From Flavobacteriaceae bacterium (GTDB lineage: Bacteria > Bacteroidota > Bacteroidia > Flavobacteriales > Flavobacteriaceae): 64,000 bases of DNA. The translations under genes were made by a program, and so were the position numbers. Of this stretch, positions 32,919-42,051 are shown one piece after another. Below the pieces are notes generated by a model. The model was not told the origin of the DNA. It did not search any database and saw nothing but the letters and a program-made list of their open reading frames with translations. Each line of letters opens with the position of its first letter. Within the stretch, counting starts at the first letter, position 1. The stretch lies in the NCBI GenBank assembly GCA_018669795.1, contig JABHSQ010000007.1, forward strand, positions 62,001 through 126,000. Direction: 5' to 3'.

Positions 32919-33437
32919 ATGAAAAATAAACTATTTCTTTTCGTTTTTGCATTATTATTAAATGGCACTCAACTAATTGCACAAGAAATTAATTGGATGA
33001 CTATTGAAGAAGCTGAAGCTGCTACAAAAAAAGAGCCAAAAAAAATATTAATTGACGTGTATACCAATTGGTGTGGCTATTGTAAAAAAATGGATGCAAC
33101 AACTTTTAAAAATAAAGACCTCATTGCGTACCTTAATAAAAAGTTTTATTGTGTGAAACTAGATGGAGAGAATAAAAACACACTTACTTTTAAAGAAAAG
33201 AAATTTAATTTTGTAGATTCAGGGAAAAGAGGTTATAATGAGTTGCCTGCCAGTTTATTAAAAGGCAAGTTAAGTTATCCAACATTTGTTTATTTAGATA
33301 AAGAATTAAAGGTGTTATTGGTGATGCCTGGTTATAGAAAAGCTGTAGAAATGCTTCCTATTGTCTCTTATTTAGGGGATGATATTTATAAAGATATGAA
33401 ATGGGAAGCATATGTAAAACAAGCTAAAGGGAAATAA
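32919..33437 (+). CDS. periplasmic thioredoxin-fold protein
   Basis: A 172-residue protein with a signal peptide (ends LIAQE) and a thioredoxin-like domain with C52-G-Y-C55 (TNWCGYCKKM), the style of the Thioredoxin_7/DUF255 group. It probably reduces disulfides in the periplasm. The cis-Pro region is LSYPTFVYLD. The next gene begins 10 bases downstream, so the two are likely co-transcribed. Confidence 0.85.
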   Translation: MKNKLFLFVFALLLNGTQLIAQEINWMTIEEAEAATKKEPKKILIDVYTNWCGYCKKMDATTFKNKDLIAYLNKKFYCVKLDGENKNTLTFKEKKFNFVDSGKRGYNELPASLLKGKLSYPTFVYLDKELKVLLVMPGYRKAVEMLPIVSYLGDDIYKDMKWEAYVKQAKGK

Positions 33438-33447
33438 TAGCATTAAG

Positions 33448-33936
33448 ATGAAAGTAAAAAACTGGTTAGTTTTAGTTGTTTTGTATGTTTTATTTCAATC
33501 TTGTCAATTCTTTGAAACCGAAAAAATTTCATCAGAAACATTTCTTAAAGACGAAATAAAATCTATTAATTGGAAAGATGTAGATCAATATCCTGTCTTT
33601 TTAAATTGTGACACATTTACTGAAAAGAAACAACAAAAAAGCTGTTTTGAAAGCACACTTTCAGCTCATCTGTATCAAGTTATAAATTCAGAAAAAATGA
33701 TGGTAACCAATGACCTTAACGAAACACTTGTTTTAGGTTTTTTGGTTGATGAAAAAGGAAAAATTGCTATTACCTCCATGAAAATAGATAGTTTGTTAAA
33801 AGTCCAAATCCCATTATTAGCGACTACTATCATGGAAGGAATAAAAACATTACAGCCCATTGCTCCAGCTTATAAACGAGGAATACCTGTAAAAACAACA
33901 TTTAAACTACCTTTAGTAATTAAGACAAGCAATTAA
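33448..33936 (+). CDS. lipoprotein with TonB-C-like domain, hypothetical
   Basis: A 162-residue predicted lipoprotein (VLVVLYVLFQSCQFFE, lipid Cys at about residue 19). The C-terminal 90 residues (ETLVLGFLVDEKGKIAITSM, then GIKTLQPIAPAYKRGIPVKT and TFKLPLVI) resemble the TonB C-terminal fold seen in many small Bacteroidota envelope proteins; Cys50 and Cys63 may form a disulfide. It follows the periplasmic thioredoxin-fold gene by 10 bases and may be its substrate. Confidence 0.6.
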   Translation: MKVKNWLVLVVLYVLFQSCQFFETEKISSETFLKDEIKSINWKDVDQYPVFLNCDTFTEKKQQKSCFESTLSAHLYQVINSEKMMVTNDLNETLVLGFLVDEKGKIAITSMKIDSLLKVQIPLLATTIMEGIKTLQPIAPAYKRGIPVKTTFKLPLVIKTSN

Positions 33937-34131
33937 ACATTAAATGTATATCCCAAAGAACAGTCTAATAGAAATTCACTGTTAGATTCTTGAATAATGC
34001 TCATAAAGTCATGGTACATAAAAGTTAAATATCCATTAAGAGCAACCAAAAGATATTGTTTAGATTTATAACATAGTGCGAACATAAAAAGCTAAATTAG
34101 TAAATCTTTAATTTGAGATTTAAAAAATTAA

Positions 34132-34686
34132 ATGAATTCTGATAAAATTATACTTGGTATTGATCCTGGAACAACTATTATGGGCTTTGGGCTTATAAAA
34201 GTGGTTAATAAAAAAATGCATTTTTTACAATTAAATGAGCTTCAACTTCACAAATATGATGATCATTATTTAAAATTGAAATTAATTTTTGAACGTACCA
34301 TTGAATTGATTGATACTTTTAAACCAGATGAAATTGCAATTGAAGCACCGTTTTATGGAAAAAACGTGCAGTCCATGCTTAAGCTAGGAAGAGCTCAAGG
34401 AGTTGCAATGGCTGCTGGGCTTTCTAGAGAAATTCCTATTACAGAATATGCTCCTAAAAAGATAAAAATGGCCATTACTGGAAATGGGAATGCCAGTAAA
34501 GAACAAGTAGCGAAAATGTTACAGAATTTATTGCAATTAAAAGAATTACCTAAAAATTTAGATAGTACTGATGGATTGGCTGCAGCTGTTTGTCATTTTT
34601 ATAATTCTGGAAAAATAGAAATTGGAAAAAATTACACCGGATGGTCCGCTTTTGTAAAACAAAATGAAGGACGCGTAAAAAAATAA
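34132..34686 (+). CDS. ruvC: Holliday junction resolvase RuvC
   Basis: A 184-residue protein with the RuvC start (IILGIDPGTTIMGFGLI; catalytic Asp11), the second acidic motif EIAIEAPFYGKN and the C-terminal acidic pair in DSTDGLAAAVCHFY. It is a dimeric nuclease that cuts Holliday junctions with RuvAB. The next gene is hemW, 45 bases downstream; the ruvC-hemW neighbourhood is common in Flavobacteriia. Confidence 0.95.
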   Translation: MNSDKIILGIDPGTTIMGFGLIKVVNKKMHFLQLNELQLHKYDDHYLKLKLIFERTIELIDTFKPDEIAIEAPFYGKNVQSMLKLGRAQGVAMAAGLSREIPITEYAPKKIKMAITGNGNASKEQVAKMLQNLLQLKELPKNLDSTDGLAAAVCHFYNSGKIEIGKNYTGWSAFVKQNEGRVKK

Positions 34687-34731
34687 TACATGCAGTATTT
34701 TATAAACACTAATAAATCCAGATTTAAATAA

Positions 34732-35907
34732 ATGGCTGGAATTTATATTCATATCCCTTTCTGTAAACAAGCATGTCATTATTGTGATTTTCATTTTTCA
34801 ACAAGTATTAAGAGAAAAGATGAATTATTAGCTGCAATTTGTAGCGAAATTGAATTGAGAAAAAGTGAAATTTCTGTTCCTATAAAAACGATTTACTTTG
34901 GTGGTGGAACTCCTTCATTATTAAATAAAGAGGAAATAGATTTGCTAATAGGAGAAGTTTATAAAAATTTTGAAGTTGAAGAAAATATAGAAATAAGCCT
35001 AGAAGCCAATCCAGATGACCTTACTAAAGATAAACTGTATCAACTTTCTAAAACAAAAATCAATCGATTGAGTATTGGAGTACAGTCTTTTTTTGAAGAA
35101 GATTTAAAATTAATGAACAGGGCTCATAACGCTCTAGAAGCAAAAGAGTGTTTAAAAATGGCTGCTCAATATTTTGATAATATAAGTGTGGACCTTATTT
35201 ATGGAATTCCGGGTTTGGATGATAAACGATGGGAAGAAAATTTGGATATCATAGTAGCTTTCGGGATTCCTCATATATCAAGTTATGCGCTTACTGTGGA
35301 ACCCAAAACAGCGCTTAAAAAGCTGATTGAAAATGGTAAAATAGCTCCTGTTAGTGAAATAAATTCTCATCGTCAATATCTTATTTTATTAGATAAAATG
35401 AAGAAAGAAGGATACGTGAATTACGAATTTTCTAATTTTGGTAAGCAAGGATGTTTTTCTGAAAATAATACCGCTTATTGGCAGGGTAAATCTTATTTGG
35501 GGCTAGGACCTTCAGCACATTCTTTTGATGGAAACATTCGAAGTTGGAATGTCAGTAATAATATTCAATATATAACTCAAATTCAAAAAGGTAAATTACC
35601 TATTGAAAGAGAAACGTTATCTAAAACAGATCAATACAATGAATATTTAATGACAGGTTTAAGAACCATGTGGGGAGTTTCATTAAATAAAGTGGAAAAT
35701 GATTTTGGTATAAAATATTTAGATTATTTGTTTCAACAAGCTGAAAGCTCTATTAATAATGGTTTGTTGGAAATTGTCTTTGCAAACGTAGTGAAGCCAT
35801 CTGCAAAAAAAGAGGGGACTTCTCCTAATGACAAAATTTTAATAATTTCAGAAAAAGGAAAATTTTTAAGTGACGGCATTGCCAGTAACTTATTTATGGT
35901 CGAATAA
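34732..35907 (+). CDS. hemW: radical SAM protein HemW (coproporphyrinogen oxidase-like heme chaperone)
   Basis: A 391-residue radical SAM protein whose [4Fe-4S] motif C11-x3-C15-x2-C18 (FCKQACHYCDF) is followed by FGGGTPSLL and the HemW C-terminal domain. HemW is a heme chaperone rather than a true HemN. Near the C-terminus, residues about 350-367 (VVKPSAKKEGTSPND) form an unusual insertion compared with the family's typical 'LLE...G..LS..G'. At DNA level this insert is bracketed by TTTGCA and TGCAAA. The reading frame is kept. Confidence 0.92.
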   Translation: MAGIYIHIPFCKQACHYCDFHFSTSIKRKDELLAAICSEIELRKSEISVPIKTIYFGGGTPSLLNKEEIDLLIGEVYKNFEVEENIEISLEANPDDLTKDKLYQLSKTKINRLSIGVQSFFEEDLKLMNRAHNALEAKECLKMAAQYFDNISVDLIYGIPGLDDKRWEENLDIIVAFGIPHISSYALTVEPKTALKKLIENGKIAPVSEINSHRQYLILLDKMKKEGYVNYEFSNFGKQGCFSENNTAYWQGKSYLGLGPSAHSFDGNIRSWNVSNNIQYITQIQKGKLPIERETLSKTDQYNEYLMTGLRTMWGVSLNKVENDFGIKYLDYLFQQAESSINNGLLEIVFANVVKPSAKKEGTSPNDKILIISEKGKFLSDGIASNLFMVE

Positions 35908-35925
35908 AATGCTTATTTTTAAACC

Positions 35926-36672
35926 ATGATTGCAACACTAGAAATTGATACTGTTACAAAGAAGATTGATTTATCTAAACCATTAGATATTTCAATTCCT
36001 TTAAATGCTTCACTTGAAAACCCTATAGCTTGGTATTTAAATGAACCAAAAATAGAACCCGTAAAAGATGGAGACTGGATTGGTAAAGTGAGTGAAGGAG
36101 CTTCTGTTAATTTTAATACCATAGAATTTAATCCCCATGCTCACGGAACTCATACCGAATGCATTGGGCATATTACTTCAGAATTTCATTCTATAAATAA
36201 AACTTTAAAAAAATTCTTTTTTCAAGCGGAATTAATCACGGTGATACCAGATAAAAAAGGCGATGATTTAGTAATTTCTAAAGAACAAATTAAAAAGGTG
36301 TTAAACGGAAATAGACCAGAGGCTTTAATCATTAGAACAATGCCAAATTCTGACACTAAGAAATCTAAAAAATACTCAAACACCAATTGGGCTTATTTGT
36401 TAGAAGAAGCAGCTGCGTATATAAAAGAAGTTGGTATAAAACATTTGTTGATAGATTTACCTTCGGTTGATAAAGAAAAAGACGAAGGAAAATTATTGGC
36501 TCATAAAGCTTTTTGGAATTATCCATTAGCACCAAGATTGGATGCTACCATTACCGAATTTATTTATGTTCCCACACCTATTTTAGATGGGTGTTACATA
36601 TTAAATCTTCAGATAGCATCATTTGAAAATGATGCGACACCAAGTAAACCGATATTGTATAAATTTATATAA
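35926..36672 (+). CDS. cyclase-family (kynurenine formamidase-like) metal hydrolase
   Basis: A 248-residue protein containing the family metal motif HAHGTHTECIGH (HxGTHxD/E-type). Members include bacterial kynurenine formamidase and isatin hydrolase; all bind a divalent metal and open amides or rings. The specific substrate is not evident. It starts 18 bases after hemW and ends 45 bases before the DapA-family gene, so it may be the first gene of the hydroxyproline operon or the last of the ruvC-hemW group. Confidence 0.85.
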   Translation: MIATLEIDTVTKKIDLSKPLDISIPLNASLENPIAWYLNEPKIEPVKDGDWIGKVSEGASVNFNTIEFNPHAHGTHTECIGHITSEFHSINKTLKKFFFQAELITVIPDKKGDDLVISKEQIKKVLNGNRPEALIIRTMPNSDTKKSKKYSNTNWAYLLEEAAAYIKEVGIKHLLIDLPSVDKEKDEGKLLAHKAFWNYPLAPRLDATITEFIYVPTPILDGCYILNLQIASFENDATPSKPILYKFI

Positions 36673-36717
36673 ATACAATACAATTTAATAATTATTGTTT
36701 AATAAAATATTCATAAT

Positions 36718-37632
36718 ATGAAATTTAAATGGGAAGGTATAATGCCAGCAGTCACCACTAAATTTACGACTAAAGATACTTTAGATTTAGCGATGTTTTC
36801 ACAAAATATAAAAGCACAAGTAGAAGCGGGTGTTCATGGAATTGTTTTAGGAGGAACTTTAGGTGAAGCAAGTACTTTAGAGGATTCTGAAAAGAGAACT
36901 TTAACTACCGAAACAGTAAAAATAGTAGCTGGTAAAATTCCTGTAATGATAAATATTGCAGAACAAACTACCAAAGGTGCAATTGATGCTGCAAATAAAG
37001 CTGAAGAAGATGGTGCTAGTGGTTTAATGATGCTTCCGCCAATGCGTTATAGTGCGGGTGATCGTGAAGTATTGGAGTATTTTAAAGCGGTAGCCAATAA
37101 TAGTAGTTTGCCAATTATGGTTTATAACAACCCTGTTGATTATAAAACGGAAGTTACTTTAGATATGTTTGATGTCTTGTTAAAATATGAAACAATACAA
37201 GCTGTTAAAGAATCTACTAGAGATATTTCTAATGTAACTCGTATTAAAAATCGTTTTGGGAATCGTTTAAAAATTATGACAGGAGTAGATACTTTAGCAT
37301 TGGAGAGTTTATTAATGGGAGCAGATGGATGGGTAGCGGGATTAGTTTGTGCTTTTCCAGCAGAAACAGTTGCGATTTATGAACTTCAAAAAGCAGGTAA
37401 AATTAAAGAAGCACTTAAAATTTACAGATGGTTTTTACCCTTGTTAGAGTTAGATATTAATTCTAAATTAGTACAAAATATTAAATTAGCTGAAGTCGCT
37501 ACAGGTATTGGAACTGAGAATGTAAGAGCACCTCGTTTACCGCTAGTAGGAACGGAAAGAGCTCTGGTATTAAAGGTTATTGAAGATGGGTTAAAAAATA
37601 GGCCTCAATTACCGGATTATAAAAATTTATAA
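36718..37632 (+). CDS. DapA-family lyase, probable 1-pyrroline-4-hydroxy-2-carboxylate deaminase
   Basis: A 304-residue TIM-barrel protein of the dihydrodipicolinate synthase family. The Schiff-base Lys is K164 (QAVKESTRD) and the GTLGEAS loop stands where DapA has GTTGE. Placed between genes for a 4-hydroxyproline epimerase, a D-amino-acid dehydrogenase and a semialdehyde dehydrogenase, it is best read as the deaminase that converts 1-pyrroline-4-hydroxy-2-carboxylate to 2-oxoglutarate semialdehyde and ammonia. Family membership is clear; this specific role is inferred from the neighbours. Confidence 0.85.
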   Translation: MKFKWEGIMPAVTTKFTTKDTLDLAMFSQNIKAQVEAGVHGIVLGGTLGEASTLEDSEKRTLTTETVKIVAGKIPVMINIAEQTTKGAIDAANKAEEDGASGLMMLPPMRYSAGDREVLEYFKAVANNSSLPIMVYNNPVDYKTEVTLDMFDVLLKYETIQAVKESTRDISNVTRIKNRFGNRLKIMTGVDTLALESLLMGADGWVAGLVCAFPAETVAIYELQKAGKIKEALKIYRWFLPLLELDINSKLVQNIKLAEVATGIGTENVRAPRLPLVGTERALVLKVIEDGLKNRPQLPDYKNL

Positions 37633-37725
37633 TATTAGAAATTAGACTCGCTTTCGAGAATTGCAATAAAAAATCACCCTAGAAGTAGCTGTCGAAAAAC
37701 ACAAAAAATCAATAAAATACAGAAA

Positions 37726-39309
37726 ATGACAACAGGAGAAAATCATATAGGGATTAAGCGTTCCGCAAAAGGCGGGAAAACATATACAACGTTCAATCCA
37801 AAATTGAATATAGAAAACGAACAAATTTTTACAGAAGCATCTTCTGAAGAGATTAATCAGGCGGCTGAGTTGGCAGCGGAAGCATTTAAATCTTTCAGTA
37901 AAAAATCTGGATTAGAAAAAGCAAACTTTTTAAGAGCCATCGCTGATGAAATAATTGCAATGGGAGATGATTTGATTGCTATGTATCAATCAGAAACTGG
38001 CCTTCCAGAAGGAAGAGCAAAAGGAGAAAGAGGCAGAACGATAGGGCAGTTATCAAGTTTTGCAACTATGTTGGAAGAAGGTTCTTGGGTAGCAGCAACA
38101 ATAGATACTGCAGATTTAGATAGGAAACCAATTCCCAAACAGGACATCCGAAAAATGTTAGTCCCATTAGGACCTGTAGTTGTTTTTGGAGCTAGTAACT
38201 TTCCATTTGCTTATTCAACAGCTGGAGGAGATACGGCCTCTGCATTAGCAGCAGGTTGTCCCGTTATTTGTAAATCGCACCCTATGCATGCTGGAACTGG
38301 TGAAATGGTTTCAGATGCAATTATAAGGGCTGCTCAAAAAACGAATATGCCTAATGGAGTTTTTTCAAATTTAAATAGCTCTGGAATTGAAGTAGGGATT
38401 GAATTAGTTACACATCCAGATGTAAAAGCAGTAGGATTTACTGGTAGTATTCAAGGAGGAAGAGCTTTATACAATATCGCTGCACAGAGAGACGAACCAA
38501 TTCCGGTATTTGCTGAGATGGGAAGTGTTAATCCGGTAGTATTATTGCCAAAAGCGATACAAAATAGAGGTGAAGCTTTAGCAAAAACATATGCTGGATC
38601 TATTACTTTAGGGTCTGGTCAGTTTTGTACCAACCCAGGTTTAATACTTGGGATAAAAAGTGATTCTTTAACTGATTTTATTAGCACTCTTTCTGAAGAA
38701 ATAGTAAAATTAGAACCTTCTTGTATGCTTCATCCCAATATAATTGGAAATTATGAAAAAAATAAACAAATAGCAATACAGCAAGAAGGACTAACCGTTA
38801 ATGCTGACTTTCAAGATAGTGTTGCAGTTAATTATGCAAGACAAGCAATTGTGACTGTTAATGGACTAACTTTCTTAAATAACACAACTTTACATCAAGA
38901 GGTTTTCGGGCCTTTTTCTATGCTAGTAGTATGTAAAGATGCAAATGAATTAAAACTGGTAATAAGTCATTTAGAAGGCCAGCTAACTGGAACTATTTTA
39001 GGAGAAGAAAAAGAGCTTCAAGAATTTCCTGAACTAATTGCCGCGCTTCAAAGCAGAGTAGGAAGAATTATATTTAATGGAGTTCCAACCGGCGTTGAGG
39101 TTTGTCCTGCAATGCTCCATGGAGGTCCTTATCCAGCATCTACAGACAGTCGTTTTACAGCAGTCGGTGTTCATGCGGTTAACCGGTGGGTTCGTCCATT
39201 TAGCTTTCAAAGTTGGCCAAATAAATTGCTTCCAAAGGAGTTAACAGATGAGAATCCTTTAGGAATTATAAGGTTAGTTAATGGTAAAAATTCAAAAGAT
39301 AAAATCTAA
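37726..39309 (+). CDS. aldehyde dehydrogenase, probable 2-oxoglutarate semialdehyde dehydrogenase
   Basis: A 527-residue aldehyde dehydrogenase. The catalytic Cys301 lies in SGQFCTNPG, the general-base Glu in FAEMGSVNP, and the cofactor-binding region in FGASNFPFAY. The long form with these motifs is the type used for 2,5-dioxopentanoate (2-oxoglutarate semialdehyde). In hydroxyproline breakdown it makes the last step to 2-oxoglutarate, feeding the citric acid cycle. It follows the DapA-family gene by 93 bases and leads straight into the DUF885 gene (6 bases). Confidence 0.9.
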   Translation: MTTGENHIGIKRSAKGGKTYTTFNPKLNIENEQIFTEASSEEINQAAELAAEAFKSFSKKSGLEKANFLRAIADEIIAMGDDLIAMYQSETGLPEGRAKGERGRTIGQLSSFATMLEEGSWVAATIDTADLDRKPIPKQDIRKMLVPLGPVVVFGASNFPFAYSTAGGDTASALAAGCPVICKSHPMHAGTGEMVSDAIIRAAQKTNMPNGVFSNLNSSGIEVGIELVTHPDVKAVGFTGSIQGGRALYNIAAQRDEPIPVFAEMGSVNPVVLLPKAIQNRGEALAKTYAGSITLGSGQFCTNPGLILGIKSDSLTDFISTLSEEIVKLEPSCMLHPNIIGNYEKNKQIAIQQEGLTVNADFQDSVAVNYARQAIVTVNGLTFLNNTTLHQEVFGPFSMLVVCKDANELKLVISHLEGQLTGTILGEEKELQEFPELIAALQSRVGRIIFNGVPTGVEVCPAMLHGGPYPASTDSRFTAVGVHAVNRWVRPFSFQSWPNKLLPKELTDENPLGIIRLVNGKNSKDKI

Positions 39310-39315
39310 GTATGT

Positions 39316-41046
39316 ATGAAAATCTTTAAGGGATTATTTTTAGTACTATTTCTAATATTCATGAGCTGTTCTAAAGAGTCCAAGGTTAAGGATTCATATT
39401 TGTTAAATAAAATAATTTTAGAAATAGAAGAAAGGCAAAGTTACGATGAAGATCAATATCCCTTAGGTTTATTTTCAAAGGAACACTATAAAAAAGAGGC
39501 GGAATATGCCAAGGAACAATTAATACGACTAGCTAAGATTGATGTAATTTTCTTATCTGAAACGGAATCTATCTCCTTGAAACTATTAAAATTTCAATTA
39601 CAAGATACCATTGATTACTTTGAATTTGAAATGTATTTAAACCCTTTGTTATCCGATTCAGGATTTCACACTAATTTTTCATTTATGGTTCGCCCATTTC
39701 AAAATTATGAGCAAGTGAAAGACTATTTAACAAAACTGAATGCAATCCCGAGTAGGGTGAATCAGTTTTTGCCTTTATTAAGAGAAGGCTTAGAAAAAGG
39801 AGTATCACAACCCAGCGTCATATTTAATGGCTATGAGTCCAGTTATAATGACCATATTATTGAAAATTTTGAAAAAAGTTATTTTTATCAACCCTTTAAT
39901 AATTTACCAAAAACACTAACATCAACTCAAAAAGATTCGGTATTAATTGCTGCTAAAGTTGCGATTACTACTAATGTCATTCCCCAATTTAAATTGGTGA
40001 AAACTTTTTTTGAAGAGGAATATTTTCCGAAAACAAGAACAAGTATAGGAATTTCCGAAACACCTAATGGCAATGCATATTATCAAAACAGAATCAATTA
40101 CTATACAACAAGTACTCAGTATATTGCAGATGATATTCATTCTATTGGATTACAAGAAGTAGCTCGAATAAAAACTGAAATGAAAAAAATAATTTCTGAA
40201 TTAAACTTTGAAGGAAGTTTTTCAGATTTCTTAAATTTTCTAAGAACCGATCCTCAATTTTATGCTACTTCCCCAGAACAACTTTTAATGATTGCTAGAG
40301 ATATGGCAAAAAGAGCAGATGAGCAATTGCCTAGGTTTTTTAAAACCCTACCAAGAAAACCCTATGGAGTAGCACCAGTACCTGATGCCATAGCGCCAAA
40401 GTATACTACGGGCAGGTATGTAGGAACAAGTAAAAACAGTACAGATCCAGGATATTATTGGGTAAATACTTATGATTTGCCCAGTAGGCCTTTGTATGTT
40501 TTACCTTCTTTAACAGTTCATGAAGCGGTACCAGGACATCACTTGCAAAGTTCTTTAAATTTAGAATTGGGAGATAGCATTCCTCAATTTAGAAAAGACA
40601 CTTATTTATCCGCTTATGGAGAAGGATGGGGTTTGTATTGCGAATTTCTTGCTGAAGAAATGGGGATGTACACTACCTTATACGAACAATTTGGTAAATT
40701 AACTTACGAAATGTGGCGGGCTTGTAGATTAGTAGTCGATACAGGAATTCATGCTAAAGGATGGACACGCGAGCAGGTGATCAACTATATGGCTGAAAAC
40801 ACGGCACTTTCTATTCATGAAATCAATACCGAAACCGATCGATATATCTCTTGGCCAGGACAAGCATTATCTTATAAAATAGGAGAGATTAAAATTAGAG
40901 AATTACGTAAAAAAGCAGAAATGGAATTGGGAAGTTCATTTGATATTCGGGAGTTTCATGAGGTTGTTTTAGAACAAGGGACCGTAACACTTTCCATTTT
41001 AGAAAATAGAGTCAATAATTATATTGAAGATCATAACAATGAGTAA
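39316..41046 (+). CDS. DUF885 lipoprotein, metallopeptidase-like
   Basis: A 576-residue lipoprotein (LVLFLIFMSCSKE, lipid Cys18). It carries the DUF885 signature VHEAVPGHHLQ with His402 and Glu403, an HExxxGHH-type zinc site. Many members are annotated as carboxypeptidases or oligopeptidases. Its last 8 bases overlap the start of the epimerase gene (ATGAGTAA), showing tight coupling. Within a hydroxyproline operon, it may free Hyp from peptides outside the cytoplasm; that is inference. Confidence 0.8.
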   Translation: MKIFKGLFLVLFLIFMSCSKESKVKDSYLLNKIILEIEERQSYDEDQYPLGLFSKEHYKKEAEYAKEQLIRLAKIDVIFLSETESISLKLLKFQLQDTIDYFEFEMYLNPLLSDSGFHTNFSFMVRPFQNYEQVKDYLTKLNAIPSRVNQFLPLLREGLEKGVSQPSVIFNGYESSYNDHIIENFEKSYFYQPFNNLPKTLTSTQKDSVLIAAKVAITTNVIPQFKLVKTFFEEEYFPKTRTSIGISETPNGNAYYQNRINYYTTSTQYIADDIHSIGLQEVARIKTEMKKIISELNFEGSFSDFLNFLRTDPQFYATSPEQLLMIARDMAKRADEQLPRFFKTLPRKPYGVAPVPDAIAPKYTTGRYVGTSKNSTDPGYYWVNTYDLPSRPLYVLPSLTVHEAVPGHHLQSSLNLELGDSIPQFRKDTYLSAYGEGWGLYCEFLAEEMGMYTTLYEQFGKLTYEMWRACRLVVDTGIHAKGWTREQVINYMAENTALSIHEINTETDRYISWPGQALSYKIGEIKIRELRKKAEMELGSSFDIREFHEVVLEQGTVTLSILENRVNNYIEDHNNE

Positions 41047-42049
41047 AACCATTTATAAATGTATTGATGCGCATACTTGCGGGAATCCTGTTAGAGTAGT
41101 AACTACTGGTTGTCCAGATCTTTTAGGTAATTCTATGAGTGAAAAAAGGCAGCATTTTTTAAAAGAATACGACTGGATACGTAAAGGATTAATGTACGAA
41201 CCCAGAGGTCATGACATGATGAGTGGGAGTTTCTTTTTTGAACCTCAATTTCCTGAAAATGACTTTGGAATTTTATTCATTGAAACCTCAGGATGTTTGC
41301 CTATGTGTGGTCACGGAACGATTGGAGCAATTACCATTGCTATTGAAGAAGGAATCATAGAGCCATTAACCCCTGGAAAAGTAAGAATGGAAACTCCTGC
41401 AGGATTGGTAGAAATAGATTATAAACAAACCAATGGGAAAGTAGAATGGGTAAAACTAAAAAATGTAAAATCCTATTTGGCAGCAGAAAATCTAAGCATA
41501 GAATGCCCTGAGTTAGGAGCAATCACTTTTGATGTTTCGTTTGGAGGAAATTATTATGCGATTGTAGATCCTCAGAAAAATTTTAGTGGAATACATAATT
41601 TTACGGCTGGGAAACTAATTCAATATTCCCAGATACTAAGGAAACGGATTAATGAAAAATACCCTAATAGGTTCATCCACCCAGAAAATGAAACCATAAG
41701 AGATGTAAGTCATATCCAATGGACAGGAAATCCTATCCACCCAAAATCTTCTGGACGTAATGCTGTATTTTATGGTGATAAAGCGATAGATAGAAGCCCT
41801 TGTGGAACAGGAACTTCAGCTAGAATGGCACAATTATATGCAAAAGGAAAATTGGCCAAAGGTGTGAAATTTATTCACGAAAGTTATATAGGATCCACTT
41901 TTATTGGAAGGATAGAAGAAGAAACAGAATTAGATGGAAACAAAGCGATCATTACTAGCATACAAGGATGGGCAAAGATTTATGGCTATAATACTATTTT
42001 AATTGACGAAGAAGATGATCCTTATGCTCATGGTTTTCAAGTGATTTAA
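41039..42049 (+). CDS. 4-hydroxyproline 2-epimerase
   Basis: A 336-residue proline racemase-superfamily enzyme. Both catalytic cysteines are present: Cys90 in PMCGHGTIG and Cys255 in SPCGTGTSAR. This distinguishes epimerases and racemases from the dehydratase branch, which has Thr at the second position. It turns trans-4-hydroxy-L-proline into cis-4-hydroxy-D-proline. The start is chosen at MSKTIYKCID (41039), which overlaps the DUF885 stop; an ATG five codons upstream is possible. It is followed 2 bases later by the D-amino-acid dehydrogenase. Confidence 0.9.
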   Translation: MSKTIYKCIDAHTCGNPVRVVTTGCPDLLGNSMSEKRQHFLKEYDWIRKGLMYEPRGHDMMSGSFFFEPQFPENDFGILFIETSGCLPMCGHGTIGAITIAIEEGIIEPLTPGKVRMETPAGLVEIDYKQTNGKVEWVKLKNVKSYLAAENLSIECPELGAITFDVSFGGNYYAIVDPQKNFSGIHNFTAGKLIQYSQILRKRINEKYPNRFIHPENETIRDVSHIQWTGNPIHPKSSGRNAVFYGDKAIDRSPCGTGTSARMAQLYAKGKLAKGVKFIHESYIGSTFIGRIEEETELDGNKAIITSIQGWAKIYGYNTILIDEEDDPYAHGFQVI

Positions 42050-42051
42050 CA

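Noticed and set aside
33933-34085. A 50-codon minus-strand frame starting MFALCYKSKQ and ending LGYTFNV
   Set aside because: The end looks like an outer-membrane strand, but it is short, has no signal or partner and overlaps a neighbouring stop. It may be debris; not enough to call a gene.
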